This document shows positions 20,172-37,212 of a DNA stretch of 64,000 nt, piece by piece. This DNA comes from Typha latifolia. Lineage: Eukaryota > Streptophyta > Magnoliopsida > Poales > Typhaceae. The stretch is from the NCBI GenBank assembly GCA_019914945.1, contig CM034103.1, forward strand, positions 15,838,785 through 15,902,784. Direction: 5' to 3'. Numbering within the stretch: position 1 is the first letter of the stretch; the number at the start of each line of letters is the position of its first letter. Both the position numbers and the translations under genes were made by a program. The notes under the pieces were generated by a model. The model was not told the origin of the DNA. It saw nothing but the letters and a program-made list of their open reading frames with translations, and did no database searches.

Positions 20172-20881
20172 CAAGTTAAATCTTTTTTTCTCATTTTATG
20201 TATATAGCTGGCAGGACATTAATAACTGCATTATTAACGTGTGATTGCATATGAAATCCAGCATGCAGTTGCATTGGAAGCAATGCCTGTGTACTTGGAT
20301 ACATATGCAAGTTAATCAATAGCAAAATACTTGCTGTCTAGATACTGGGGCAAGTAAAAAAATGTTTCCAATTAAGTACTTCTGCAGCTAGAATACCGCC
20401 GTAATAAAGCAACAGGTATAAGGCAAAATTTCAAATGTTTCTATGAAGGGTCTCATGACCTTTTTGTTATGACAAAAAAACATATAAGCAAATAAATATG
20501 CAATCACCCACTTCACAGTTCACAGCAGAAGAGTCAGATACCAAACTAAGACAGCAAGACTGGTGCCATGGAGGCATAGTTAATCACATGTAACGAATAG
20601 AAAGGACAAATATGTAGTATAAATGGCAAAGGGTCAACTGAAATAAGCATATGTTTAATGATCATATATTATTCGTCTCCTGTATCACTGCAGTAGAATC
20701 ATACAACTGCAAGTGGCATACAGGAGAAATGTTTAAATGGGCAAGGAATATACATGGACACATTATTATGTTGCTTAAAGATGACTGCGTTCGTATCCGG
20801 AGCTTTGGTATGAACTCCAGGATTATGATTTTAGGCCAGACAGATTCTTTTTTATTTTAATTTTTGCAGCTCATAACTGAG
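20172..20881. other. Spacer between convergent RLK and citrate synthase genes
   Basis: The two genes end tail to tail here, so this holds both 3' untranslated regions and polyadenylation signals. I see no other gene, RNA or repeat in it. Confidence 0.7.
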
Positions 20882-25159
<4,278 letters not shown>

Positions 25160-26280
25160 TTGGTAGCGGAGAGAGAGAGAGCGATGGAGAGAGGAGAAAG
25201 GCGGTAGTTTTGGAGAAGCTAGAAGAAAGAAAGACAAATTAATAAGATTAGAAGCATTTAAAGGATGTTTAATGTTTATCTATCAATACTATTATAAGGC
25301 TAAAGAGACAACCTCGTGCTATTTCCCAGTCTTTGCCTTACGAGGATGAGGAAAAGTTATACAAACTTAATTAGGGGAAGGATTATTAAAACAATCCTCT
25401 ATTAGATTAGCAATTATGGAAATAATCTTTTTCTTTTTATACCTATGATTCGGCCCAACATAATAAAAAAGAAGCCCAATACGTTCTGTGTGGGCCTAAG
25501 AACTAGGTGTCATGACTGGCCCAGCCCGTGAATGCAATCTCTCAAACGTTTCTTTTCAACGAGGCCGACACGACCAAAGATTTTAACAGACCTATCAAAA
25601 TTATGGTCAAACTGAACTGCTTATATCCTTCTAGAGCTAAAACAAACCTGTCATCCTTTAACTCTCTCTATTTCAACTTTAATTTTTACCTTAATAAATT
25701 TTTTTTACTTAAAAAAATCGGCTAAATAAGTAGGCATTGACATGGTAGATTAGCAGTTCCTGCGTCCAACTATTTCGATAAATAAATTTGTAAGAAAACT
25801 AGACTAGTTTGGTCAAAAACTTGATGTCCAGATGAATATTAAGCTGCAATGATTTATATTCCCAGGTAAATTTATCTGATACTAATATTTAATTGAAGAC
25901 AAAGGAGGAAAAAAAAGAAGATATGCTATGAAATTAGATGTCTCAAATGGTATTACTATCAATCATAGGATAATAATTAGTAAAACGTGGTTGTTAATTT
26001 GGTCTAGAATAACTAGTAGAGTCATAAAGTCTTGGAGTTGGACTAACCCCAACTGCCAATTGTCCAAAGAGATCAGCGTCGGGGTTGGTCGGTTCGTAGA
26101 CCGGTCAATTCCTAATCCGCTTTAGAAAACGCGTTTCTTTATTCGCAATTCCTCTGCCATCGACGCGGGTCGAAAAGCCAAACCTATTTCCCATCTCCTC
26201 TTTCTCCGTCCATTGCGAGAGAATCGAAGACTTGGATTAGGCGTTTCGTCGAGCATCTTGTCGACTTGTCCTCGAGATGG
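25160..26280. promoter_or_regulatory. Divergent promoter between citrate synthase and MACPF gene
   Basis: 1.1 kb separates the two start codons. GGCCCA/AGCCCA/TGGGCC motifs cluster at about 25450-25530 (site II type). A purine-rich leader (GAGAGAGAG near 25172) belongs to citrate synthase. The open frame at 25528-25725 has no recognisable product. Shared regulation is inferred from geometry only. Confidence 0.45.
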
Positions 26281-29200
26281 ATGGCGGAAGCCAAGAGGGG
26301 AAGGGATCGAACACCGCGCGATGAGACCGGGCTGTTGGGCATGGAGCGATCGAGCTCGGTGATCGCGACGCTGTCGAAGGCGGTGGAGGCGCTGGGTCGT
26401 GGCTTCGATGTTACTGCAGACACCAGGCTCCTCTACTGCAAGGGTTCACGACTCGTCCGCATCGACGAGGGGCGGAAACGTGACGTGGAGGTTTCAGAAG
26501 GCGGCGTGCTCCGCGCACCCGTTGATGTCGACATCGTTTGGGGGGAGAGGAGTAGGAGGGAGACCACTCCAATCTTTAGCTTCCAGGAGGTGAAGTTTGA
26601 TACCTTCCGACTTTTTCTCCAATTTGGGTTCCATTTTTTTGTGTTTTTTTTAATCTTTGAAATTGGATATGGGTAAGATTCTGAAGGAGTTAAGGAATAA
26701 TTTGTTACTTCTAATTATGTATCATGATAACGACGTGTAATGCTGTATTTCTCTAATTGTTGGAAGAACTGACCAAGATAAAGCGAGGAATGGTGGTATA
26801 AGTTGCATCAATTTGCAATGTTTGTTTGTATTCTTACTTCCTGATTGGTCTCGGAGTTGTTTGGTAAGGTGAATAAAGGATAAGCTCTTATCATAGTGAG
26901 TTGCTGCTGTGATCCTTTACATTTGTTGTCTCAGGTTGATAACGAAAGTAAGAATAGAACGATGGTTGCAGCTAAGTATGAGTCGTAACACAATCATGAA
27001 CTTTTCTATGATAATTATAATTTTTGAGTGGCAGATTAACATTTGTTCTCGTTTGTGAATGATTTCCTTTTGCATCTTGCTTGAGACTATACTAGAACTG
27101 GTTTAGTTCACCTTCTCTGACACACCAGGGTGTGGATATTAGTGAAGGATCCAGAAGACCATGTGGATCATGCTGTCCAGTGTCCACATTTTGAATTTGA
27201 TTCTTAACATCGTAGTACCTGCAATTTGTGAGGGTAATTCCGCTTGATATTTGTGAGGACAACATGAGTCATTTTGGGATTCAGTTCTAATCTTGTGCTT
27301 TTGCGGCTTTCATCTGTAGTCTGTTGCATTCACAGGAAGATAAGTCAAACCAAATCATTTCGTAGCAGTTGATGGTATATTGGAATATCTCTATGATGGT
27401 TGATGATAATTGCATCTCGTGACTCCATTTACATCTTACATATTCTCCAATATTCAAACCTCACTTACCAGTGCTCATATCTGTGTTTTCAGATGGCAGA
27501 ATATTTCAACAATAAGTCAGGTTTATCTGAAAAAGTACCTCTTGGTAGTTTTAACTCCATGTTCAGTTTTACTGGCTCTTGGAAAATTGATGCTGCTACA
27601 ACTAAAGCTCTAGCAGTGGATGGTTATCTTGTCCCTCTATGTGAAGTTAAACTGATGAATCCTGAACTGGTACTGTGTGAGGATGTCAAGCGTGCTGTTC
27701 CAAGCAGCTGGGATCCCCCATCCTTGGCTAGGTTAGTAGGTAATAAACTTGTTTGCATTGTTACTAGGTATTGTCACATGATCTAGTTCTTGGATGTACA
27801 ATCTCTAGACTGGAGACTTTGTGTATTTCAACTTCTGAAAACTATACTTTAGTAGAGAATATCAAATTAGCAAAGCTTTCTGTTAAGTTCCTTCCCAATT
27901 TATCAAGTACTTCACCTGTCCTTCATTTCAGCTTTATTGAGAACTATGGAACCCACGTCATTGTGTCTATTAATATTGGTGGAAAAGATGAAGTGTACAT
28001 CAAGCAGCACCGTTCCTCTCAGTTATCAGCATTGGACATTGAAAAATATGTCAGAGATATTACGAGTCAGAGATTTTTGAACCTGGAAAATCAGTCTAGT
28101 ACTGATCCCATTAATTACAATGAGAAGGTTAGTGTTCTATTGCCAACTTAGATTTATAATATGCATTTCATGAGAGATCATGTTACCTTGCTAATTTATG
28201 CTCAAATAAATTTTTTATTGCTATTTGTTCTTTAAACATAATCTTCATCAACATCAGCTTCCCTTTAATTATAGAAGTATAAACTAGTCATAAGGGATTC
28301 TCACTTATGAGCAAGATTCTAACTTTTAAGTATCGGTTTTGGGGTCGGGATCGACTGCTTGAAATAATGATACATATTGCGTTATCAATTGTATCAGATC
28401 AAGAATGAGATGTATAAGCCGATCTATTTCAGCGATACGGATGGGAATCGATCGATACTTCAATTTATGTTATGAGTTATGAATTTCCAACGAAGTTGAG
28501 TCAGCCTAGGTAGTTTGTTTTTGTTTTTGTCACTTGTGAAAAGAGGACATCAAATTAGTACTAAGCATCATATGCTAGATATCAAACTCACTGTATTAGC
28601 CAATTAGGTATTTAACATCATTAATGTAGATTGCCTGAGGAACATGCCCCTCATGCATATAGATCATTCGCTCTCCTAATCACTTATTGTTAGTCTTAAT
28701 CGTTAATGCCTGTAAAAGATCAATGTAACAAAAAATTAAAGACTGCACTACCCATAGGACATGATATTGGACTCTGGGAATAGGTGCCTTATTTGATCAT
28801 ATGGCTTCATTGTTATTTGTAAATGCAAATATAATCTTCTCTAGCCGTTAATGAAGTTCAACACTTTCCAAAATACTTGGAGAGATATGGACTAAAAGGA
28901 GTTTACTGCTGGGTGCTGACAGTGCTAGTTTTTTTTTTTTTCTGCAGGACATTACAGTAATCTTTAGGAGGAGAGGTGGGTGCGATCTTGTTCAAAATCA
29001 TGTCGAGTGGACAAGAACTGTTCATCGTGCGCCAGATGTTATTAACATGACCTTTCTCGCCATTGTTTCTCTTCTGAATGGTGTACCCGGAATTAGATAT
29101 CTGGCTCATGCAATCAATCTTTATTTGGAGTGTAAGATATAATCCTAGATGCTAAATTTATTTTTCATTTGTAGTTGTCGTTGGATGGTTTATTTTCTTG

Positions 29201-31791
29201 AAGTGTCTCATAGTGGAGGCCTATCGACAAATGGTTTGGGTAGAGAATATTATGAAATGAGAAGGGTTTTCAGAACGCTAAAATAAATCTTCCTAATCCA
29301 TGATCATTTTAGGCATCCATCTTTAGAAACTGTAAGAAGTTCCTTATCATCATAACTCTAGGTAAGAGAAAGGATTTCAGAAAGCTGTATGCCCAATATT
29401 CATTAAGTGTTCATACCAATTACACAGGCTTACAAATTCTGCTAGGTCTCTGAGTGTCTGACCTGAAAGTAGTAAAAAATTAGTATACCCAACATGTAAA
29501 CAATTAGCGTTTACTTATTAAGGTGGAAATGTTGAACTGTACTTTGTTCTGAACAATGTCTTGCTTTATTTGAAGAGCTAGTGCTGTACTACCTTGATAT
29601 TCTATGAACTTCTTAAAAAGCTCCCAAACCCCTTTGAAATGTATCATTGTCCAATTCACCTTAAAGAAAAGTTGTGCTTATTGTTGAAGAATCCAGCTCG
29701 ATTCTTTCTTCTAGGTTCTCCAATTTGTCTGAAGTGGCCAAGAGATACAAGATATATCCTACAAGCTGGTTTTTGATGTTTTGGTTTAGATACTTTAGTA
29801 GGCCTGAGAGTCCAGAAAACACGTCTTCATGCACTACTACTGTCTACTCTGCTCCCTGAATTTGCTTACTGCAGACAAGCAATGTAAAAGATTCAGCCAT
29901 ACTAGTATTCAGTTGCTTAACTTATATTAGCTCTTGAAAGGATATTCACCTTAAGGGCATCTCACATTTGTTAAATTGCTGTAACCTCTATGTTACTAAT
30001 AGACTGTATGCGCATATCTTGTACTATGTTTGTGTCTCATGTCACATGATGCCTTGGTGATGTTTTATGAGGCTTGCTTATAGAATGATCAGTAAACCTT
30101 CACCAAAGTATGTGCCAAGTGGCATAGGTCAAAGAACCATGTGCCTGGTGGATGTATTTTCCTTATTGACTGCATTCTGTCAATACAATTCTTCTCCTTT
30201 GTTTCATAAGTATCTTTTCATAAGCAAAAAAGCAGGCTTATCAAATTGGAGTACATTTGGCATGTTAGTAAATTCTAAATAGCATTGCTGTTTCTCCAGA
30301 CAAGCCTCCAATGGAGGAGTTACAGTATTTCTTTGAGTTTCAAGTACCGCGAGTTTGGGCACCAGCACCAGTTAGTATGCCTGGTCACCAGCGGAAAGAA
30401 CCTGTATGCCCATCCCTTCAGTTTAGCTTAATGGGCCCTAAGCTTTACATCAGCTCAGAGCAGGTACATAGTTATCTTGTTAAATGCATTAGTTGTAGAT
30501 ATGCTATAAATCAGTTCTTAGTGAAAGTGATGCAATTATCTATTTCAGTAAATTTGCCATCTTGCAGTTTCAGTATTGTTTTTGCGTCCTTTTTAATCAA
30601 TATTTTGACAAAATTCAGATGTCGTGAAAAAATTATTTATTTTCATAAATCATTTTCTTAGGCTAAGATTTATATAACATAAGATTCATAACAGAAATAG
30701 AATTGAAAACTATCTTAGGCAAGAAACTGGAAGAAAATTAGGTACAAGATAAGGTGGCAATCCCTTGTGCAACTATGAGCTGCATAGCCTTCTTTTCCTA
30801 TCCTTTGGTCATGTGAAATTGTGAAGTTCATATAGCTAGATCATAGTAGAAGTACGTGGCCCCATTTGGCGGCGCTTATGATCAGTAGAGGCTTGCTGCA
30901 TAATCAGACAGTTGTTTATTTGTCCTGAAGGAGATGATAGAGCAATCCCCCCTAGAGAGGACCATCTTTTTGGTACGGGTGCAGATTATATCAATTAGGT
31001 AGTCAATCTGCATGTTATTAATAATTCAGCATACTATTGAATGAGGAAATATATCGCCACCAAGTATACAATTTCCTCAATAGAGATGACATGTACTAAA
31101 AGTGTTGGGATTATTCAAAGTTACATGCCCATTAGTTTGGAATAGTATGTTTATGAGCTAACTTTAAGTTGGATGGATGCAGGTTTCGGTTGGGCGTAAG
31201 CCAGTCACTGGCCTCAGATTGTGCTTAGAAGGAAACAAGCAAAACAGGCTTGCCATTCATTTACAGCATCTTGCGTCATTGCCAAAGATCCTCTTACCTC
31301 ACTGGGACTCTCACATGGCGATTGGACCACCGAGATGGCAAGGTCCTGAGGAGCAGGATAGCCGTTGGTTTGAACCAATTAAGTGGAAAAATTTTGCACA
31401 TGTCAGCACCGCACCAATAGAGAATACTGAATCAAATATTGGAGACCTTTCTGGTGTTCATGTTGTAACCGGGGCGCAGTTAGGAGTGTGGGATTTTGGT
31501 GCCAAGAGTGTCCTGCACCTGAAACTATTATTTTCCAGGGTTCCTGGATGTACCATAAGGAGATCAGTGTGGGATCATAGCCCATCTAATACTTTGACCA
31601 CGACACAGAAAGCAGATGACTCTTCATCTTCTTCAAATGAAAACTCTAAGCTTGTGAAACTCGTTGACATGACGGAGATGTCAAAGGGGCCACAAGATAC
31701 GCCAGGGCACTGGTTGGTTACAGGCGCAAAATTGGGTGTTGAGAAGGGAAAGATTGTTGTGCGTGTAAAGTATTCCTTATTGAACTACTGA
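26281..31791 (+). CDS. MACPF domain protein, CAD1/NSL1 family
   Basis: Plant MACPF (membrane attack complex/perforin-fold) proteins, such as Arabidopsis CAD1 and NSL1, restrain salicylate-linked cell death; their membrane activity is unproven. Exons: 26281-26589, 27493-27731, 27932-28127, 28948-29131, 30300-30463, 31183-31791; 566 residues. The MACPF signature YGTHVIVSINIGG is at 188-200. No signal peptide, as in plant relatives. The C-terminal half carries LQFSLMGPKLYI, RLAIHLQHLASLPK and VVTGAQL motifs shared by plant members, ending GKIVVRVKYSLL. Two ATGs compete: the first ATG (26277) is out of frame and encodes only 15 codons, the second (26281) opens this frame. A third in-frame Met at 26341 (MERSSSV) fits family N-termini better and would give 546 residues. 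The subgroup within the family is not resolved. Confidence 0.92.
28328..28460. mobile_element. Possible small MITE in MACPF intron 3
   Basis: A 133-base GC-richer patch starts AAGTATCGG and ends CGATACTT, giving inverted ends of about 8 bases. TTATGAG occurs outside both ends (28305-28311 and 28470-28476) but at unequal distances. Weak evidence. Confidence 0.28.
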
Positions 31792-34250
31792 ACCTTTGAT
31801 TACTAGTTTCTTTTCACTTCACTGTTTATGCCATTCTTTCTGAGGGTAGCAGGTGTTTTTTTGTTCTTGATGTACATTCATAGACATCAAACATTGTTTA
31901 TCCCAGATGTTTTCTCATTTACGTTTATTGTGCTTGCTATAGCTGATTGGACTCGTTTATTGCATGTAGTCCATGTTGAATAATAAACAGTGTACAATTT
32001 ATCACAGATTGAACAGATAGGTCTAAATTTCTATGCTTACATTAATGTGATTACTAATATGCGTTGTTTATGTTTTTCTTTGTGAAAGTATCATCACTGT
32101 TGTACTGTATACTCATTTCTATCTCTCTTTTTTGTTAAATTATATCTTCATTTTCAGGTTGGGATGCAAAACAATGCCCCCACCTTGGGTAAGTTATCTT
32201 TAAAAGTGAAAGATAATGACACATAAATACGTATATGTTACTGTTTGATCAGATACCAAGTCAGTTTCCACCCCTAATAATGATTGTATGAAGAAGAGCA
32301 GGCTAAGGTTCCGCCGAAGTGAAGAGTATCGCTCTCCTTTTCATACCAAGCTCTAGAGCGTGGGGCAGAACTCCTTCACAAGTCGCCAGTAGGAGTGGTG
32401 AGCATTAAAAGGCACAACCTTCTTCTTTGTCAGTGACACCCTCACTGCTCTCGGTGTATCCTGGATCACTGTTGAGATCCACGTGAGCCCCCTCTGCCGA
32501 TTACTATTTACTACTCTCCTTACTGCTTTCCTCTGCGTGCAAACTGCTGTCCTTCTTACCAACCAAGACAAAAGTCTCGCCTCCCTCTCTCTCTCTCTCT
32601 CTCTATAAATACGATAGTTGTTTATTGTAGGAGTAGGCCGACCAACAGTGCAACGATCTACTGCTACAATTAGCAGATACAAGAACATAGAAAGGTAGAC
32701 TTTTATTTTTTATTTTTTAGCATTTATATCTCATGAGATGCTGAATGATGTAGGATATTTCTAGCTACATAATGGAATTAAAAGCTTGATTGTTTGTTGT
32801 TAATCTAGCTGCATAACAACCCATGCATGCTTAGTGCTGGGAAGAAAAAAAAGGTATCCTCTCTCTCTCTCTCTGACTGGAGCCCACATTTTGGGTTGGA
32901 GCCCACATTCTTTCCGAGTCTCTTTTTTGACCAGGTTAGGTGCTTTCATGGATGGGAAGTATTTTATGAGATGCTTTTGTGCTTTGAAACCAAGATTTTG
33001 GCATAAGGAATCAGAGAATTTACTGCAGAGTAAATTTTCTTCTTTTTTAAAAGAAATAAGACAGATTAATTTAGCTTCCACCCACATCAAAGCTCCAAAA
33101 GCTACAACAAAGTACCTGAAAATAAAAAGTTCCATTCTCAAGTATAACCAAAACATCATATCTATCCCAATTAATAAGCCAATCTATCGCTTGATTGGCT
33201 TCCCGGTGCCCAAAGTAAGTATTCAAACCTGAGAAAACTATGCATAATAGAATGAGGTGTAAAAGCTAAAGCAAAGATATCACCAGCTAGGTCAAGGAAT
33301 ATCCATATGTTTACAGACAATAGTATAGACTTAAATGGTACGATAGACGTACAGGGAACAACGATCATTATAATTTATTTGTGCATTACAACTGATTTGG
33401 CTGCGGAAGGACCTCCCTGCATCGTGATTCGCGAAATGAATCTCACAAAGGCTGCAATTGGGCCCTCACACAATGAGGCTTCTTCACTACTTCCAGCCTT
33501 CTCGCAGCACCTCCAGGTGCTAATCATATAATTAACATATGACATACTTCATTAGATTAATAAATCAAGATCAACTACTACTAAGTGCAGGGACTCATGA
33601 TCTCATCAGCTATTATGTGAGATTGGGCTCTAAACATTTAAAACCCCTCAAGAAAGGGTTCTTTAGCTTTTCTAATCTTTAGTCTTCAGTCTTCATTGGC
33701 ATAAAAGGAAGTACTGACATTTGACGTAAAGGGCAATTCTTGTGGGGTTCCTTCCTCTCCAGTCTCTTTACATATATGATTTCACACCACAATAATTTTA
33801 TATAACCAAAACCTCCCAATCATTTGTAAAAGAAACAGAGGTTAAACAACAAAACTATATTTCTCAAAAGACAAGAAAAGAAAATCATCATCACCACTAT
33901 TATGGCTGTGAATCAAAGGGAAATCACACTGAGATGGAGAAAGAGTCCATAATGCAACAACTATGAGAAAGGCTGGAGGTAAAAAAGAAATTATTAGATT
34001 GTCAAGTGTTCATGATTTAGTTCAATACAAAGACAGCTTCCTTTTTCTGTGAGAAAAAAAGAACAGGAAAAGTAAATGACTTCCTAGGTATTGGACTGAG
34101 ACTATTACCGAAAAAGAAATAAATCACAAGAAAAAAGTAACAAGTAGTTTTAAAATTCCTTACTGTATGTACTCCACTGATATAATATACAACTCCATCA
34201 AAGAATCACACACAGAGAAGATAGCCAATAAAAGAACACAAGTAGCCTAC
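31792..34250. other. Spacer between convergent MACPF and RLP genes
   Basis: Contains the MACPF 3' untranslated region, short (CT)n runs at about 32585-32604 and 32859-32873, and AT-rich DNA. A splice-like segment (acceptor at about 32158, donor near 32189) may be an untranslated exon. No convincing gene is seen; open frames at 32353-32688 and 32800-33232 lack family features. Confidence 0.55.
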
Positions 34251-35639
34251 TTAGATTAGAAAGTAGTACCATTCCCAGACAACCAAGAAACCCAGCAAAG
34301 GATGGCAGAATCCAAAGTGCAAGTATGGAGCTCCACCTAATCCCGCCAATGGTACTTCACCTCTCCCCTCTCCACACACATCAACACCAACATGGATGCT
34401 TTCAGAGGTCTCAGACCCATTCAGACACAAACCTGGATTCTCACTCAAGTCCAAGTTCCTGCCGAGCCTCCTAAGGAAACCAGAATTGAAGGGCACAACC
34501 CCACCCAACATATTCCTGCTCAAATTCAAGTGGTATATCCTACTGAGGCCACTCAGACCCAATGGAATTTGACCTGTGAGCCTATTGTTCTCCAAAGACA
34601 GAGTACTGAGATTGGTAAGCCAGGCAAAGCTCCCTGGAATCGAGCCCGAGTAGCCGGAATTGGCTAGCCGGAGCTCTTGAAGCTTTGCAAGCCTCCCTAG
34701 CTGGAATGGCAGTGCAACAAACATTGGATTGTCATCCATTATAAAGTACTGGAGGTTCTGGAGCTTTGGCAATCCAATTGGGAACTGTCCACTTAACCTG
34801 TTGTTGCTTAGAGCCAAGAAAGTAAGGCAGCTGAGGCTCTCTAACGTCTCAGGTATGCTTCTATTAAGCTCATTGGAGCTTAAGTCGAGCTTTTGGAGCA
34901 GGCCCAACTGCCCAATTGTTGATGGGATGGCTCCAGTGAGGTAATTGTAGCTCAAATCAAGGCCAACGAGGCTTCCCAAGCTACCTATATGGCTTGGAAT
35001 GCTGTCTGTGAGGGAGTTATAACTGAGGTCTAGATGGATGAGGGAGGTGAGAGCACCAATACTTTGAGGGATCCTCCCATTAAGCTGGTTTTGTGAAAGA
35101 GTTAGGACTTGGAGTGATTTGAAAGAGGATATGCGGGATGGTATGACACCAACAAGAGATGGATTTGATCTGAGGCTCAGCTGCTGAAGAGAAGCATAAG
35201 CTGCTGCCTTGTGGTCTGGTGGTGGTAAGGAGAGCTTGGTCTTAGTGGTCTTGAAGCAGTTGAAAAAGAAAAGGGATTGGAGATAAGGGAGGTCAAAGAC
35301 GTGAGAGGGGAAGGTGGCAGTCTTCTTGCAACTTGGATTGGGTGAGGCCCCAAAATCCAACCTTGTGACATGGAGGAGGTTGTCACTGCCATGTTTGCAC
35401 TCAATCCCAGGCCATGAAGAGGCTGGGAGACATGGGTCTGGGTTGGAGGACCTCCAGTCCCTATCTGAAGACATAGTCTCCATCACATGGAAGAGGGCCT
35501 CCCTCTCAAGGGGGTCCATGCTCATGGACTCCAGCATCTGGGCTTGTTTGATATCCTGATGGGTGGTACAGAGAGAGATGGAAGGAAGTGAGAGGAGAAG
35601 GGAGAGTAAGGAGATGGAGGGTAAGAGGTAGTGATACAT
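34251..35639 (-). CDS. RLP29: LRR receptor-like protein, RLP29 type (no kinase)
   Basis: Single-exon gene of 462 residues. Signal peptide about 1-23 (LLPSISLLSLLLSLPSISLC). The N-terminal cap has SSDRDWRSSNPDPC and SSWPGIEC. About ten 24-residue leucine-rich repeats run from about 150 to 395 with the LxxLxLSxNxLxGxIP pattern. After NPGLCLNG comes a Cys-containing region and a hydrophobic C-terminus (about 440-462) that may be a membrane or GPI anchor. No kinase domain, so signalling would need a partner. It resembles Arabidopsis RLP29 (At2g42800); ligand and role are unknown to me. The upstream region holds a (GA)n tract 400 bases away. The start is the first ATG and leads straight into the signal peptide. 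Confidence 0.9.
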   Translation of the reverse strand: MYHYLLPSISLLSLLLSLPSISLCTTHQDIKQAQMLESMSMDPLEREALFHVMETMSSDRDWRSSNPDPCLPASSWPGIECKHGSDNLLHVTRLDFGASPNPSCKKTATFPSHVFDLPYLQSLFFFNCFKTTKTKLSLPPPDHKAAAYASLQQLSLRSNPSLVGVIPSRISSFKSLQVLTLSQNQLNGRIPQSIGALTSLIHLDLSYNSLTDSIPSHIGSLGSLVGLDLSYNYLTGAIPSTIGQLGLLQKLDLSSNELNRSIPETLESLSCLTFLALSNNRLSGQFPIGLPKLQNLQYFIMDDNPMFVALPFQLGRLAKLQELRLANSGYSGSIPGSFAWLTNLSTLSLENNRLTGQIPLGLSGLSRIYHLNLSRNMLGGVVPFNSGFLRRLGRNLDLSENPGLCLNGSETSESIHVGVDVCGEGRGEVPLAGLGGAPYLHFGFCHPLLGFLVVWEWYYFLI

Positions 35640-36029
35640 TATGGAAAGGGGAGATGTGGGAAAGAGGAGGTCTCCCTTCTTTTGTAGGAGTAGTGTTGCT
35701 GTGCTAGGCTGTTCACGAAATTGGATTGAGATGAGAAGTGAGAAAGGTGGCTTAAGAGAGAACAGATTCTGATTTGACTGATGCGATGGGATGGTGGGGG
35801 CCCTGATGTTATGTGTGAAAGGAAAGGAGTTTTTGAAGCTATGTAGGACTGTTGGGTCAGGGGGTTAGATTACAATAAGTTCCCCTTGTTTTCTGGTGCT
35901 TTACAGGTTGCAGCCCTGGGACTCAATAGTAAGCACGTAGGTTAGAAATATAGATGGTGATTCCATGATAAAATGGAAAAAATATCAAGACTTCCGAGTC
36001 CTCATCACATGATGTTCAGCAGTAGGGGT

Positions 36030-36073
<44 letters not shown>

Positions 36074-36800
36074 ATGGAGTTGGATTGACCGAAGAACTAG
36101 TATTGATAAGCTACTCCATATGCCACCATCTTCCTGGGCATGCTACCTTACCATGAGTATTTTCCCAAAGCAAGGAGAGTCTAATGATTTGATGGCATTT
36201 CAAAGAATGTACGACCAAGTAGCCTCTATTCATGTCTTGGTATTTTCTATGTGAAGTATTAAGAACCAATGCCACAGAATAAAATGAATAGACTAAAAAT
36301 TTCTGGATTGAACTGGGGGCTGGGCTGCTCTATTTGTATGACCTACTGGACGAATAAAAGAAGCAAAATAACGTAAGAGAAGTCACAGTCTTACAGATTT
36401 TTGCTCCAATACCACATCACTCACTGTAGATTGATGGATGGTTCTCCAAATGACTGAATATATGTTACGATGCCTGGCAAATGAGCCATACCTTACTAAC
36501 AGCTGACACATTACCATCGGATTTGATCCAATGCAGAGGTTACAAGGTACCCTACTACAAAAGAGAGGAGAAAGCCTCTACAGGCTTGGCTGCAGGAACT
36601 TGATGTAGTTCTGATATTTGGCACCCTCAGGTAACTTAAAGAGAGTTATTAGTTGAAGTTAAAAAAGAATTAAAATTTAGCAGCCAACTAAGAGATGCCA
36701 AATACCTGGTAGTAGAGAACCTACTCTAAGAGAACGAATGCTCCTAACTGATAAAGGATTGAACTCTTTACTCAGAAAATTAAAAAAAAAATTAAACAAA
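35640..36800. other. RLP29-like promoter and spacer with (GA)n
   Basis: Upstream DNA of the RLP gene. A (GA)n microsatellite lies at 36038-36071. The rest is AT-rich, with no gene recognised. Confidence 0.6.
36038..36071. repeat. (GA)n microsatellite
   Basis: About 17 GA units. GAGA tracts near plant promoters can bind BBR/BPC proteins; here this is only a possibility. Confidence 0.95.
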
Positions 36801-36822
36801 AGAATGAACTCTTTTTAAGATA

Positions 36823-37089
36823 AATCTTTATCTGGCATTTCACCAGAACCCAGACTGGTGGAAAAGCGTCCTGTGTTTCTCCACCCGATGAGCAATGCGA
36901 CGCTACAAAGCTCAAGAACGTGTGGGCAAGACTTAGCAGTTGGAGAGATGGAGATCGTGGAGAATGATAAGACTGGACATTCTACTGTACTGGAAAAGAC
37001 AAGCCCAAGCTTAAAAATAGAAAGAAACAAAGGAGACATGCTCAGAGTGAACAGAAAGCTCACTTCCGGAAGCTTAGTTTTCGGATAAC
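36823..37089 (+). other. Unidentified open island, possibly a captured exon fragment
   Basis: About 88 codons are open on the plus strand from just after a TAA (about 36820) to TAA at 37087-37089 (LSGISPEPRLVEKRPVFLHP at the start). The opposite strand is also open. Base composition is higher in GC than its flanks, with varied, coding-like residues. No ATG start, no domain I recognise, and no splice partner identified. It lies 120 bases from a mitochondrial-like fragment, so it may be imported or captured DNA. Confidence 0.3.
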
Positions 37090-37212
37090 AAGTTACTATT
37101 TCTAGGGGCATTTGAAAAAAACTTTTAATTTTAAAATAATAAAAAAAGTTTTTTTGTACGTATCTCTTAGCTTAATTGTGTGTACTTAATTATAAAAAAG
37201 TGCATACCTAAG

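Noticed and set aside
31403..31585. Minus-strand frame inside the last MACPF exon
   Set aside because: Shadow of the conserved plus-strand coding exon.
32150..32200. Extra 3' coding exon of the MACPF gene
   Set aside because: The preceding exon already ends in a stop (31789-31791) just after the family's normal C-terminal motif; the splice-like segment is at most untranslated.
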